Source: Heliocidaris tuberculata | Lineage: Eukaryota > Echinodermata > Echinoidea > Camarodonta > Echinometridae | Direction of reading: 5' to 3' | Assembly (NCBI GenBank): GCA_025618425.1 | Contig: CM046832.1 | Span: 52,870,447-52,934,446, forward strand | Length of the DNA: 64,000 nucleotides | Shown: one piece after another, positions 10,380 through 21,231 of the stretch | Layout of the letters: every line of letters begins with the position of its first letter | Numbering within the stretch: the first letter of the stretch is position 1 | The notes under the pieces: model-generated | The model's input: only the letters and a program-made list of their open reading frames with translations | Databases searched by the model: none | Told to the model about the DNA's origin: nothing | Translations under genes and position numbers: made by a program

Positions 10380-11582
10380 GTATTTCAATATTTCTTAATT
10401 TGTTTTCAAAGCTCTTATTTAGCTTTCCATAGCTCTTTTTGGAGCGAAATCTTCCTTTGTTCCAGTTCGTGTTTTGTACATGCCTGGATTCAGTAATATG
10501 CAAGTATAATATCTACTCAGAGTCATTTCATATTGAGCAGGCATGGAGACAAGATGATATTGGATGAAATGATACATTTAATTTTTAGGATAAATCTCTG
10601 GATATTGGATAATAATATGTGTTTTGGGGAGAAAAATCACAATCTCATTCATTGGCATTTTAGTTTTATAGCTGTGATTATCCTTTCTTACTTGGGTTTT
10701 ATGCCTAATCCTGAACGGAAAGCCTTCCAATAATCTACTTTCCTCAGGCCTCTCTCAGCAAAGGAGACTATAAGAACTGGAAATTTTAGCATGAAGTTCA
10801 ACTCGAAGTAGGGCAAGTTATATGAATGAAAGGAGATTTATTTGACGGTAATCCACTCTACCATGCGGGTCACAATGAGTCACTGTCTGTAGGCCATGAA
10901 ACATCTAGGTCTACTTTCAGTAGTACCAAGCCTTATTTTTAACAATAAGATTGAGAATCATGTAGTTGTTCCCTTTTATTTGCCGCATTATGTGTTTTTC
11001 TATATTTTCTATGATTATTTCGATCTTCAGACACTGTGGTTAATTTGACAGGTATTGGGTTGCATTTAATTCTCATATCTAAACAGTATTGTAGTATTCT
11101 TGAAAAATGAAATTGAGAGGTAAAAATGATGAAGGTTTAAAGATCTGTCTGAACATGAGATCATTTTATACATATAATCAAAGATTTGCTTTGATAGGAA
11201 TAGCTGTGAGCTGACTTTGCATGTGTGATTATTTATTCTGATCTGATTAACGTCTTAGGACCAAACTTTATCATCAACACTTGAAAGACGCAAATGGGGA
11301 ATTGAATCCTGGCTCCTCGTATGGGAAGCCCATACAGTGGACCACCAGACGAACTCATATCACAGAAACCTAGTAGCCTAGATTCCTACATGTACATGTA
11401 GCTACATTGTAGAGTATCATAGCAAATTGTAGGTTTGTGGGTCAGACATGATATCCTATGATGCTAGCTTTATGGAAATTAATATGTCATTTGCTTATTG
11501 GCCTATACTTCTGCATCATTTCAGTTTCTTAGATTGATCATCCTCTTTTATTGCTTTTAAAAGGATAGGATAGAAATAAATG

Positions 11583-12030
11583 TCACCCCAAACTACTCTT
11601 AAGGTAGAAGTTCAGTTGAAGACCCCCTTCCCATCCATTTCTGCTGTTTAGAGCTTATAGAGGATGAAATAAGAATCAACATCATCCCAACGCACCTTCA
11701 AGTAGAAATTCATCTTGAAACCCCCATCCATTTATACTTACAGGGCATGAAATAGAAAAATATATCACTTCAAGAAACCCTAAAGTAGGAAGTTGCTTGA
11801 AGACCCCTCCCCCCCTCTAATCGATGTATGCTTTCAAAGCATATATGATAAAAGATATCACCGATAGTCGCCCAGAAGTATACATTCATTTAAAGACCCT
11901 CTACCCAACAATTTATACTCTCAGCACATGAAAAATCAAAATGAAACAAATAGCACCCTTACCTATCCTGAAATAGAAATTCATCTAATGACCCCCCCCC
12001 CCCCCCATCCCGATCCATTTCTGTGGTCTG
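11583..12030. repeat. Degenerate about 95-bp tandem repeat
   Basis: Five strongly diverged units, each with the order CACCC..., GTAGAAGTTCA-like, TGAAGACCCC(C)n, CATCCATTT-like, TTATA..., CATGAAATA. Clear unit starts lie near 11583, 11680, 11766, 11860 and 11955. The poly-C runs at 11808-11816 and 11991-12006 belong to the units. Confidence 0.6.
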
Positions 12031-12478
12031 CGTGTCTAATCCTGACGGTTGACAGCAAGTCGATTTAAACTCACGTCTCTCGCCATGGTCATTTCATTTC
12101 CAATCAGCAGACATCCTGACAGGGAGTATCAGGACTAGAGCCAGTAGGGTGTCTTAAAGGGAGAGAAGATATCAAACACGATACAGTAAAAAGCCTAAAA
12201 ACAATTTTTTTAATGGGGGGGAGGGGAGATGAAATGATTTAAGCATAGTCTGCTTCATATTTCTATAGCATATAACACAAAGAAAAGTGAGTAGTTTTAG
12301 GTAACTTTGTTGCATGCAGCTACTTTTTCACATCCATCTGCCATGCATTTACTCTTGCAATGTTTCTTATTTTGCTGCAGAAGATTTTCCCTTTTTTTCA
12401 GGCAGTTTACTTCCATAATGTGTCACCAAAATTTTGTCTTAAATTAATATCTCGCCCGCCTCACCAATTTAGCTTTAT

Positions 12479-12700
12479 TAAAGGGGAAGTTCAACCTTAT
12501 ATAAAGTTAGCTTTAAGAGAAGAAGAAAAATAAAAGGAACAAATTAGTGAAAGTTTGAGCAAAATCTGATATGAAATAAAGAATTTTTGAAGTTGTAATC
12601 ATTCAGACACAGATTGTGACGTATCTTGTGAGGTCCTCTCCCATTTGCCCTGTACTGAAAAATAATAAATTTCCATTTTTTTCTAAACAAGATTTTTAAT
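12479..12700. repeat. Probable dispersed repeat fragment
   Basis: It opens AAGGGGAAGTTCAACCTT and continues with AAAAATAAAAGGAACAAATT and GTGAAAGTTTGAGCAAAATC. I recall this style of opening as a common dispersed repeat in echinoderm DNA, so the call is from memory and not from a search. Confidence 0.4.
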
Positions 12701-12789
12701 CATACATGCGTCCTAGATTTATAGCTTCATGATATAATCATTGCACATATGTTTTTACACAAAACCTGCATGAAACAAATCTATTCCTT

Positions 12790-14690
12790 CATGAACAACT
12801 AAGAAAATTAGAATTTATGGAATTTTCTGTACTGAGCAAATGATTTTTTAAAAATATCTATTATCTTTGTTAGATGTGAAATACAAAGAACTACCCACTG
12901 CAGAATGAATGCCAATGATTGCAAGATTTTATTGAAAATTTGTCTATTATCTTTGATAACTATGAAATGCAATGAACCATTCCAGCACACTTAATGTCAA
13001 TGATTTCAAGATTTTTATTGAAAATTTGTCTATTTTCTTTGTTTGTTATGAAATGCAATGAAACATTCCAACACATTTAATGTCAATTATTGCAAGATTT
13101 CATTGAAAATTTGTCTATTATCTTTTTAGTTATGAAATGCATTGAACCTTTCCAGCACACTTATTGTCAATGATTGCAAGATTTCATTAAAAATTTGTCT
13201 ATTATCTTTTTTAGTTATGAAATGCAATGAATCTTTCCAGCACACTTAATGTCAATGATTGCAAGATTTCATTGAAAATTTGTCTATTATCTTTTTTAGT
13301 TATGAAATGCAATGAACCTTTCCAGCACACTTAATGTCAATGACTGCAAGATTTCTTTGAAAATTTGTCTATTATCTTTTTGTCCCCGCTGAACGAAGTT
13401 CGCGAGGGGACTATGAAACGGACTCCATACGTGTGCGCGTGTGTGTGTGTGTGTGTGTGTCCGTCCGTCCGTCCGTCTGTCCGTGTGTGCTCAAATGTTA
13501 GAAAATGCTACTTCTCTGTCATTTCTTGGCCGATTTTGATTCCGATTGTTTTATCTGATAGGGCTGGGTGGGGGCTTCCAAACTTCTACACAGAATTTTG
13601 AAATTCATTAATTATGCAAATTTATGCAAATTTATTCAAAATTGACGAAAAATGCTACTTCTGCTCTATTTCACATCGGATTTTGATTCCGATTGTTTTA
13701 TCTGATAGGGCTGGGTGGGGGCTTCCAAACTTCTACACAGAATTTTGAAATTCATTATTCATGCAAATTTATGCAAATTTATTAAAAATTGACGAAAAAT
13801 GCTACTTCTCTATTTCACATCGGATTTTTATTCCGATTGTTTTATCTGATAGGGCTGGGTGGGGGCTTCCAAACTTCTACACAGAATTTTGAAATTCATT
13901 ATTCATGCAAATTTATGCAAATTTATTAAAAATTGACGAAAAATGCTACTTCTCTATTTCACATCGGATTTTTATTCCGATTGTTTTATCTGATAGGGCT
14001 GGGTGGGGGCTTCCAAACTTCTACACAGAATTTTGAAATTCATTATTCATGCAAATTTATGCAAATTTATTCAAAATGGCTGAAGGTTCATAATGTTTTC
14101 ATGTTTTATATTTCAGTTGTATACATGCATTGTTGGTATTCTCTTCTTTTGCATGCAGTAACATTATTATTTTATTCACTAAAGTTTTTCACTGAAGTTT
14201 TAAGGTTCAGGCTAGTTAATTTCCACAGATCTGCACTTCCGGTGGGGACATTTATTACGCATTGCGTAATTTACTCATTCACTTGTTTAGTTATGAAATG
14301 CAATGAACCTTTCCAGCACACTTAATGTCAATGATTGCAAGATTTCATTGAAAATTTGTCTATTATCTTTTTTTGTTATGAAATGCAATGAACCTTTCCA
14401 GCACACTTAATGTCAATGATTGCAAGATTTCATTGAAAATTGGTCTATTATCTTTGTTAGATATGAAATGCAGTGTATCGTTTACTGCAAACTGAATGTC
14501 AATGATTGCAAGATTTCATTGAATGTCTGTCCATTATCTGAGTCTAATGTGAAATCTTGCAATCATTGAATGTTAATGATTGCAAGATTTCTTTGAAAAG
14601 CTGTCTATTATCTTTTTTTAGATATGAATTGCAATGGACCATTCAGAGCACACTGCATGTTAATGTATGTGCGTATATGTTGGTAGGTGT
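12790..14690. repeat. About 85-bp satellite-like array, split by an insertion
   Basis: Clear unit starts at 12961, 13047, 13131, 13216 and 13301, then after the insertion at 14292, 14377 and 14462 (period 84-86), with diverged units at about 12875, 14548 and 14625. Each unit reads TATGAAATGCAATGAACC, CAGCACACTTAATGTCAATG, ATTGCAAGATTTCATTG, AAAATTTGTCTATTATC. Central units are nearly identical and edge units are worn, as expected of unequal exchange. The 906-bp segment 13381-14286 is inserted cleanly. Confidence 0.9.
13381..14286. mobile_element. Helentron/pearl (HINE)-like element with tandem core
   Basis: Removing 13381-14286 restores an intact array unit (left ATTATCTTTT joined to right TTAGTTATGAA), so insertion was in a T run with no target duplication. 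The left end TGTCCCCGCTGAACGAAGTT can fold on itself (TCCCCGC with GCGAGGGGA). Next come (GT)n and (CCGT)n microsatellites, then four tandem core units starting at 13561, 13708, 13852 and 13996 (147, 144, 144 bp). GGGGACA at 14244-14250 mirrors the left end, and ATTACGCATTGCGTAAT at 14254-14270 is a near-palindrome close to the right end. T|T insertion without duplication, a GTCY-type microsatellite, a tandem core and a 3' hairpin match non-autonomous Helentrons and bivalve pearl elements. No Rep/helicase is encoded. Confidence 0.65.
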
Positions 14691-14766
14691 GTGTGTGTGT
14701 GTTTACACAGTGAGTCACTTTTGCCACTTATGTTCCCATCATTTTCATGCATGTACATGATTCTAG

Positions 14767-14886
14767 GCGAGCACAAAATCCCCTGACTTTTGAGAAAGCT
14801 GTTAGGGCTACATCCAGAATAGAACATGGAAACTGTTCACAGAAGGACACATGCATACAAATGAAAACGGTTATATCCAGGATTTG
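14767..14886 (+). CDS. Candidate internal exon
   Basis: After GTACATGATTCTAG one frame reads RAQNPLTFEKAVRATSRI then EHGNCSQKDTCIQMKT and stays open for 43 codons. It begins with one base of a split codon. Possible donors are TTTG|GTACAT (used here, phase 2 out, 120 bp) or ACG|GTTATA at 14869. The composition is hydrophilic and mixed. No phase-compatible neighbour was found immediately downstream, so either an exon is missing or this is a chance frame. Confidence 0.35.
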
Positions 14887-15411
14887 GTACATTGCATAAC
14901 ACTTGGCTCGGCCTATGAGTGAGGCTGAAGTAACCAGATTGGTGTGATGTGGCTAGGCTTGGCCCAGCTAATTGGACTAATAGATGTTGGCACCATCAGC
15001 CTTGTCTCAGGGTCCGTTCACACGACCGACATTGATTGGATGGCTTGATATAGCGTAATATTGCCCCTGTCCTTCTGTGTATAAGACCTGACAGGACCTC
15101 TTTTTTTTTTTAGACATAATTACCTACATGTATTACTGAAGGAGGAATGCTACTGGCCTTGCTTCTTACTTTAGACCAATAAGGCACTTGCAAATGCAAT
15201 GTTTAGCCCCTCCTATCTCCTTCTGAATTATACATGTATTAATTTTTTTGAAAGGAAAGTGTGTGAATTGTGCAATATATATCTCGTAATAGTTTTTCAC
15301 ACTCTTTGTTCCGTGTTAGTTCCACGTTAGTTCCCATTTAAATCATTTAATTTTGGCATTATGTTCATTCTTGCATTTTACTCTGAAGAGTGCAAGATGA
15401 AAAGCTTCAGG

Positions 15412-15450
15412 CTGTTCTTTTCTTTTCACAAAGATATTGGACCTATCTAC
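15412..15450 (+). CDS. Weak candidate short exon
   Basis: The donor-like CTACCG|GTATGC ends a short segment that is open in more than one frame (for example VQDEKLQAVLFFSQRYW with an earlier acceptor at 15390, or LFFSFHKDIGPIY). The acceptor lacks a good pyrimidine tract. Listed only because the donor is good. The frame is undetermined. Confidence 0.15.
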
Positions 15451-15842
15451 CGGTATGCAGTCATTGTGTATCACCTTTCTAACACTCTAATGATGTTATT
15501 CACTCTCGAATGTGTTTTTGTAAAACATACACTCATATTTGAAATTAGGTGTAATACATCCAGACTGTTATTTTCAGTGCAGTAAACCATTTCATTTTCA
15601 TATCCAACATGTCAAGAAAGACTCTTTTATGAATTCAATTCATTAACAATGTACAAATAAATACCACCCAGACTATTACAACCAACTGCATAATTTAGTC
15701 TTTTCAGGCCATACATTATCTGGCCTACATAGAATTCATGTAAAATGTGTATGTCTGTAATTTTCTGTGCTCATTCCTAGGCTTCGAATAGACGTCAAAC
15801 CATCCTATTTCCCTTTTTTTTTTCTTCCATCGCTATAATCAG

Positions 15843-15961
15843 GGATTACTGTCATCAATGCCTTGTTAACAACCTGTACAGGAAATAGGTCAATAAATCC
15901 GTCCTTTGAATTGGGATATGTTCCGGAGATTAAACTTTACATGCACAGCACATTGCCTAAT
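15843..15961 (+). CDS. Probable internal exon (first of a phase-matched trio)
   Basis: A strong acceptor (CCCTTTTTTTTTTCTTCCATCGCTATAATCAG, read from 15811) opens a 39-codon segment reading ITVINALLTTCTGNRSINPS then FELGYVPEIKLYMHSTLPN, ending at AAT|GTATAA. It enters in phase 1 and leaves in phase 0, which fits the microexon at 17783. The sequence looks like folded globular protein, with a hydrophobic start and mixed polar residues. I do not recognise it. The intron to the next exon carries the mariner-like element. Confidence 0.5.
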
Positions 15962-16339
15962 GTATAAAGAAAGCAAGATCAAAATGAGAGCACCGAAATT
16001 CAAAGGAATGTCGGGAAATAGTTACATTATTGAACGATATTAGGAGTACATGTTGATATGTGCCCTGTGGTAGTTAATTAATTGTTCTTTTACTTTGCCA
16101 TTTCTGCACTTTTTACTGGTGTAATTAAAATCTAGCTAAAACAAAATTGCTATTGCTGGAATAGGGATCTCGTTAAAAATATGTGTTGGAAATTCTATGC
16201 ACCAGTCTAGATAATTTTCCTCTAGGTTGTATGTGAATGTCAGTACCAATCTTTTGATGCTTTTTAAAATAAAAAAGCATACAACATATTTATTATGTAG
16301 CACAAATACTTGTAGCTCCAAAATATAGATATTAATAAC

Positions 16340-17313
16340 TACAGTGTGAGTCAGACAAAATGTTACACTTTTTGAACTGAGTATTGTTTTTTAACGATGG
16401 GTTCAGAGTATTTTTAGCATATATGGATAGAGTATATATTCCTTTGTTGTTTGGTAACATTTGTTTCAATTTTGCTGTTACGGTTGAGTACACAACAGCC
16501 ATTGTTTGAAAGATAGTCATAACTCATTTGCGCCAAGTCGTATGATTACCTGTTTAAACAGAGACAACAACATTTACACAAACAATAAGTGTAAAGTTTA
16601 TGCATGATGACAAATAAACATGAGAACTGATAAATAAATGAATAAATAAATAAAGCCAGAAATCATAACATTCAGAGATCTTCACTGAACAGTCCCTTTT
16701 CATAGTCATTTGGGCACTTGGACATATCTTTCAATCTTCCACATGGCGTCCGTTTCTCTTGATGCATTTCTGAGCTCGATAGAGCATTGCTGCCATGGCC
16801 CTACGGAGTGTCTGCTTGTCTTCTCGCATATTGGTTGCTTCTCGGAGGATTCATTGCTGCAAGTCATCCAGGTCTGCAGGTGAGCTGCTGTACACCATGG
16901 ACTTCAGGAACCCCCAGACGAAGAAGTCCATGGGTGTTAAGTCTGGAGATCTTGGGGGCCATTTCACAGGAGTTGTTTAGCATTAGCTTCAACATATAAC
17001 TGATATAACATTGATAACTCAATTTAATTGAGTTATTCCAAATCAGGCAAATCATTACAAAAGGCTTTCTTGCTCATTGTGCAGTGGAATCCAAATCAGA
17101 CAAGGCATTGTTGATGTTGGCGCAAATGGGTTTTCACCCAGACACATTAATTGATTCCTATCCAGTAAATTCATTACTGATTCCCCACAAATGCGGTATC
17201 AAATAAAACTAGAAGAATTATTTTATCTGTGGTGCAAGAATTATGATATTTCTATCATATTTGTAATAATAAGCATTTTCAAAAGTGTAACATTTTTTCT
17301 GACTCACACTGTA
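16340..17313 (-). mobile_element. Decayed Tc1/mariner-like transposon
   Basis: TA dinucleotides (16340-16341 and 17312-17313) flank inverted termini. The left end reads CAGTGTGAGTCAGACAAAAT then GTTACACTTTTTGAA. The right end is its reverse complement with one substitution and one length change over more than 30 bp. The element is 970 bp, shorter than a typical 1.3-kb mariner, and holds only the 3' part of a transposase frame on the minus strand (16731-16961). TA target duplication, long TIRs and the transposase signature together fix the superfamily. Confidence 0.85.
16731..16961 (-). pseudogene. Mariner/IS630-type transposase C-terminal remnant
   Basis: The minus-strand frame begins WPPRSPDLTPMDFFVWGFLK, the signature around the last catalytic acidic residue of the DDE/D transposase domain in Tc1/mariner-related elements. 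It continues with SMVYSSSPADLDDLQQ to an in-frame TGA at codon 37, then resumes ILREATNMRED through GRHVED and a natural-looking stop (77 codons in total). The upstream catalytic domain is missing or unrecognisable. The internal stop, probably from CGA, shows it is inactive. It lies inside the TIRs at 16340-17313, in the orientation expected of that element's own gene. Confidence 0.8.
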
Positions 17314-17515
17314 GATGTGCAATTTTAAATACATTTCATGAGATTGTCACAACTTGACTTTTTGACTAATTTTTCTACATATATTTTAGAAAGTTATATA
17401 CATGTATGTAGTACATTCGGTCTTGAATGAAACTGCTCATGCTTATCTTAAAGATTAAATGATGCAATCCTAGACCATTGACAAAAAATATTTATTAATG
17501 TGATATACATGTATA

Positions 17516-17517
17516 TG

Positions 17518-17553
<36 letters not shown>
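17516..17553. repeat. (TA)n microsatellite
   Basis: TA run with a few interruptions, inside AT-rich DNA. Confidence 0.9.
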
Positions 17554-17558
<5 letters not shown>

Positions 17559-17782
17559 CATATTACATTTTCTGATGTGACTATTTAAATAATATTCCAT
17601 GTGGCATATAATCTGTGGAAAATCTGTTATTCTATTTTCATTGCTTTCACATGAAGTTGATAATGTCTGGAGCTGGAATTAAAAAACTGAGTTGATATAA
17701 GAGCTCTCTGACACATGAAAGAAACACTCAAGGCAGATGAACAACTTTGCATTTAAGTGCAACTTTTTTTTTTTAATTACAG

Positions 17783-17819
17783 CTTAGCAATCTCCCTGTT
17801 TTCGATCAATCTTTTCTTT
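17783..17819 (+). CDS. Probable microexon (second of the trio)
   Basis: Thirty-seven bases between a textbook acceptor (T-rich tract then AATTACAG) and a consensus donor (TTT|GTATGT), reading LSNLPVFDQSFL. Phase 0 in and 1 out, which bridges exactly between 15843-15961 and 18160-18303 (split Ser codon). The three together would read HSTLPN-LSNLPVFDQSFL-S-YISNHF. Microexons this size are easy to produce by chance, so support comes mainly from both splice sites being strong and both phases agreeing. Confidence 0.45.
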
Positions 17820-17879
17820 GTATGTATTTTGATTAGGATATCAGTTATTCATTATCCACAAGATGTTGGTGTGTGATAC

Positions 17880-18155
17880 CTGAAATTTATAGACAGTAAA
17901 TCAAGCTGTCAAAACTGCAGATATATTTGATTTTTTTCAGGTTCATAGTTGGTATTAAATGTATGAATCAGTATGCTGTCAAAATTTGCTAATTTGCCTA
18001 AGATGTATTCATATATTACATCAGAATTATAGACATCAAATCAAACTGCCCAAGCTGTAGATTTGTTGATTTCTTAGATTTTGCTAAAATTCACAAGTAG
18101 TATCAAGTGCATAAATTTTATGACAGTATGCAGTCAATTTTTGCTAATTTGCCAT
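17880..18155. repeat. Diverged 140-bp tandem duplication
   Basis: Two units offset by 140 bp: AGACAGTAAATCAAGCTGTC at 17891 against AGACATCAAATCAAACTGCC at 18031. Both proceed through GTAGTATCAAG-like and ATGCAGTCAA-like words to TTTGCTAATTTGCC. The second copy ends in the acceptor used by the next exon. Confidence 0.75.
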
Positions 18156-18159
18156 GCAG

Positions 18160-18303
18160 CGTACATTTCCAACCATTTCATGTTTGAGGGTGATGTGCAA
18201 GATATGCACGAGTCGTCTTATTTTGGAAAGCAGGGCATGTCTCACATAATGCCTTTCCATCTTGATCCTGATTTGCATTTTGATAGCCTGCAGGGGAATA
18301 AAG
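18160..18303 (+). CDS. Probable internal exon (third of the trio)
   Basis: After GCTAATTTGCCATGCAG the frame reads YISNHFMFEGDVQDMHE then SSYFGKQGMSHIMPFHLDPD then LHFDSLQGNK, ending at AAAG|GTGTAC in phase 1. The segment is clearly more GC-rich than its flanks and rich in His, Asp, Met and Phe without low complexity, so it is the most protein-like plus-strand segment here. The frame stays open past the donor to a TAG at 18378 (basic tail KRGEKSRRRN), so an alternative terminal exon is possible. No domain was recognised. Confidence 0.55.
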
Positions 18304-18498
18304 GTGTACTTCATCCTCTCCCAAAACGAGGAGAGAAATCGAGAAGAAGGAACATGATTTCTGGCGAAAAACCCTCTTAGCATGCCGTTCTCATCCATTA
18401 TAGTCACTTACCTGGCTTTCCCAACTATACCCTCTTGCTACATTTGCATTTAGGACTAAGAAAAGAAGACACATTAACATTTTCTTTTGTTTATCTAG

Positions 18499-18517
18499 AT
18501 GTCACGGGTCACATACA
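18499..18517 (+). CDS. Possible 19-base microexon
   Basis: TTTTCTTTTGTTTATCTAG precedes ATGTCACGGGTCACATACA and GTATGTCT follows, both good splice consensus. The phase accepts the exon ending at 18303 (split Asp codon, then VTGHI) and leaves in phase 2. No partner exon in the right phase was found downstream, so this is only a possibility. Confidence 0.2.
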
Positions 18518-20420
18518 GTATGTCTGTCTATATTTGGTGCAGTCCACCCTGGCATCTCTTTAACCTCGCCAATTTTACATTTGCCCTTGACTGGTTTAAT
18601 CAGAACACTAAATTGAGGTATTTTGCGAGTAATTGCTGTGCTTTATCATGGAGCTGAATATGAGATGTGTGTTTCTTCAGGTTTTGAATGAAATAAATAT
18701 GTTTGATGCCATGCATGCTGTAGCTGATATTACATGTACAAGATATTAGACTCTGCAAAACAAAAGTAAGAACATTCTTTTTTTTTTTTTTTTTACATGC
18801 AGGTAAGCCAGATACAAACTACCTTTCTAGGATTCTATTTAAGAAGATATAATATTAACAATACTAATAAAAATGATAATATTCTGAATTTATATAGCAC
18901 CTAGTACATCTACAATATCTCTATGGTTAATACCACTTGTAAAGTTGCCTCAAAACATGATGCATCATGCATGACATATCTTTGCATTTGACAGAAAGCC
19001 AAATTGATCATCAGAGTTTAGACATTCTGCTTTGATTCATATCTTATTGTTTTATTAGTTGATGCTGATGTGATTTCAACATTTTCAAGGTTGGCATTTC
19101 CAAAGATGAATATATTATTTAAATCATGCAGACAGAACTAGAAGGGAACATTATGGACAAAGGGAAAATGGCATAAGATTACCAGTATCTGAATTTTGTT
19201 AACAAAAGTACTGATATTGAGTACATGAGGTTACCTAGGATTGCATGAGGTTCACCTAGGAAGAGGTGAAATAATTTGTCTGAAAATATGTTTTTTACAT
19301 CGTCATCATCATTATACATGCTCATTATGTGATCAGAATGCACTGCAAAGCATGATCCATGTGCTAGAATGTTTCCTTCTAATACATGTATGTACCCTGT
19401 TTCGTTGGACATTGAACTATAAAAAGGTGAGCTGTGAAGCTTTAGAGTCAAACCTGTGTAAGTTTAAGAAGATTATTAAGCCTCACTGCCAACTATATAT
19501 ACATGTACTCTCTAGACAAGGGATTACATCGTATTTGAGACTTCCCTCTTAGGTGAAGATTAGGAAAATTCCTCTCATACATCTTGGGTTTCTGCAATCC
19601 TCGTCTCAAGAATTTTTGCTTCTCTATATCATGAAAGACACCAGGATCTGGTTCTTGATTTGTGATGTCGTGTCTGAAAGGTCAACACCCAAAAGCTGGT
19701 TTGATCTTAAGCTTTTGCTTTTTTGTGTGGGATTTAAAGGTTTTATTGAAACCAGGGTCAAGTGGCATTCCCAACTGAAACCATTTGTTTTATTTTTGAA
19801 ATCCAAGACCCCTATTACACCAATAGATATGTGTAAAACCTACAAAGATTCCAGGAATTAATTCATTTAGATAATAAGAATGATTGTTTGGGGGTTAATC
19901 AATAGAAATGGTTTGTAAGGAATTAGATTTTCAATTCGCTTTCATTTCAAACAATTCTCAAACCTCTATGTTACTTTAAAACGTTTGTTATGTAAAGTTA
20001 TTTACACAACATTTTGTTATATGATGTTGAGACTAGAAAAAAAAAATGCAATTTTGTGTTTTGGTGGGTTTTTTTTTCTTCATATAGCTATAAATGAATT
20101 CTGGTACTCTGAATTGGGGCTAGCATTCCAAACCCTTCCTGCTCCAGAAACAATATGTTTAGTATCCTGTATTTAGTTGAAAAAAATATAAATATATATG
20201 ATTTGAGTTGGTTTCGTAGTCTGTCCATAAGCATACCTATAGTCATAGCCTTACAATCTACATGCCAGAAGCTTCAAAATAACGATATGACATTAAGCTA
20301 GCTGGCTGGCTGGGTGAGGCAAGGTGATAATTTGATTACAAATATGACAGAAACATTTCTAGTGGAGGAGCTACTCGATATGGGCAGCTTCCCTCTCTAA
20401 TCTTATACTCCAGCCATGCT
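18518..20420. other. AT-rich intron-like stretch
   Basis: No convincing exon. A good donor (AAAAAG|GTGAGC at 19427) ends an open frame, and ACAAGGGATTACATCG after TCTCTAG at 19516 is followed by TTAG|GTGAAG, but acceptors and phases do not settle. The open frame at 19553-19861 has no splice support. Confidence 0.4.
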
Positions 20421-20593
20421 TTGTTTATGGGGCAATCCATCAAACTATTATCGGATGGGTCTTCCATGAGAACTTCAAGGAAAGAACCACTTGAAAGAAA
20501 GAGATTGAAGGAAAGGTGCCTTGTTGGTGAAGGATGTGGCCCTGGACCAGGTATCGCAAGGGCAGATCAAGGGATAGGGTCATGGGGGCTGGA

Positions 20594-20731
20594 ACATCCC
20601 CCCTTTTTTTTTTACTGGTCAGAGATTTGGGGGGAATTGGACCCCCTTTTTTACTCAGTAATTTAAAAGAAATTCTTTTTTTCTTGTCAGATTTTTTTTT
20701 TTTTTTTTTTTTTTTTTGGGGGGGGGGGGGG
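20594..20731. repeat. Poly-T / poly-G low-complexity stretch
   Basis: Runs of T up to 26 bases followed by about 14 G, between GGGGGCTGGAACATCCCCCC and GGAGCTGCCCC. The long plus and minus frames across it are low-complexity artefacts. Confidence 0.8.
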
Positions 20732-21097
20732 CATTGGATGGTCCTTTTCCAAAATCCTGGAGCTGCCCCTACACTGGGTAGAGAAATTGACAAAGATTAC
20801 AAGGAAGCTAATTTTTCGTTCTGGTTATAAATTTGTTTGTTTTGTTTCATTTAATTTTATTTGCAGCTCAAGAGAAAATGGCTTACTAGTAAATCAATTA
20901 AGCATCTGTTCATCATTCAGTATGTAGACAGCAAAATGGAGATTTCAAAGTGATAAAAATTGCTGGAAATCACAACTAATGTTTGCACATAGGAGACCAG
21001 GTGTTATGCACATGTGTTTGGACAACTGGCTTGATTTCTTTACCTCTCTCTCTGTTCATTACTTAGCTAATAAGTATATACATGTATTTTCTACTGA

Positions 21098-21231
21098 AAC
21101 CTTGTTCATAAAACTTGTTATCAACAACAAGTTGCAATAACTGTTGTAAGCTACTGAAATCCTTGCATCTGATTGGCTGAGTCACAGAAATGTGGCAGTT
21201 GTTACTGATAACAAGATTTGTGGAACGGGGC
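21098..21231. mobile_element. Fold-back MITE, copy 3 (divergent arms)
   Basis: The core GTAAGCTACTGAAATCCTTG, then CATCTGATTGGCTGAG, is shared with the other copies. The arms are a third type: CATAAAACTTGTTATCAACA and AATAACTG pair with CAGTTGTTACTGATAACAAG and ATTTGTGGAACGGGGCC. The arms resemble those of the copy at 59757. Confidence 0.75.

Noticed and set aside
11034..11056. 21-base microexon between ATCTTCAG and GTATTG
   Set aside because: Too short, no neighbour in the required phase, and such pairs are expected by chance.
13365..14325. Plus-strand frames of 78 and 130 residues
   Set aside because: They run across the satellite-like array and the tandem core of the inserted element. 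The repeated DWADGAG-type text comes from the 144-bp units.
16787..17055. Frames of 61-70 residues on both strands
   Set aside because: They are out-of-frame shadows of the transposase remnant, whose true frame is minus 16961-16731.
20421..20666. 81-residue frame with Lys/Arg/Gly-rich text
   Set aside because: It ends in poly-T/poly-G low-complexity DNA and has no splice or domain support.
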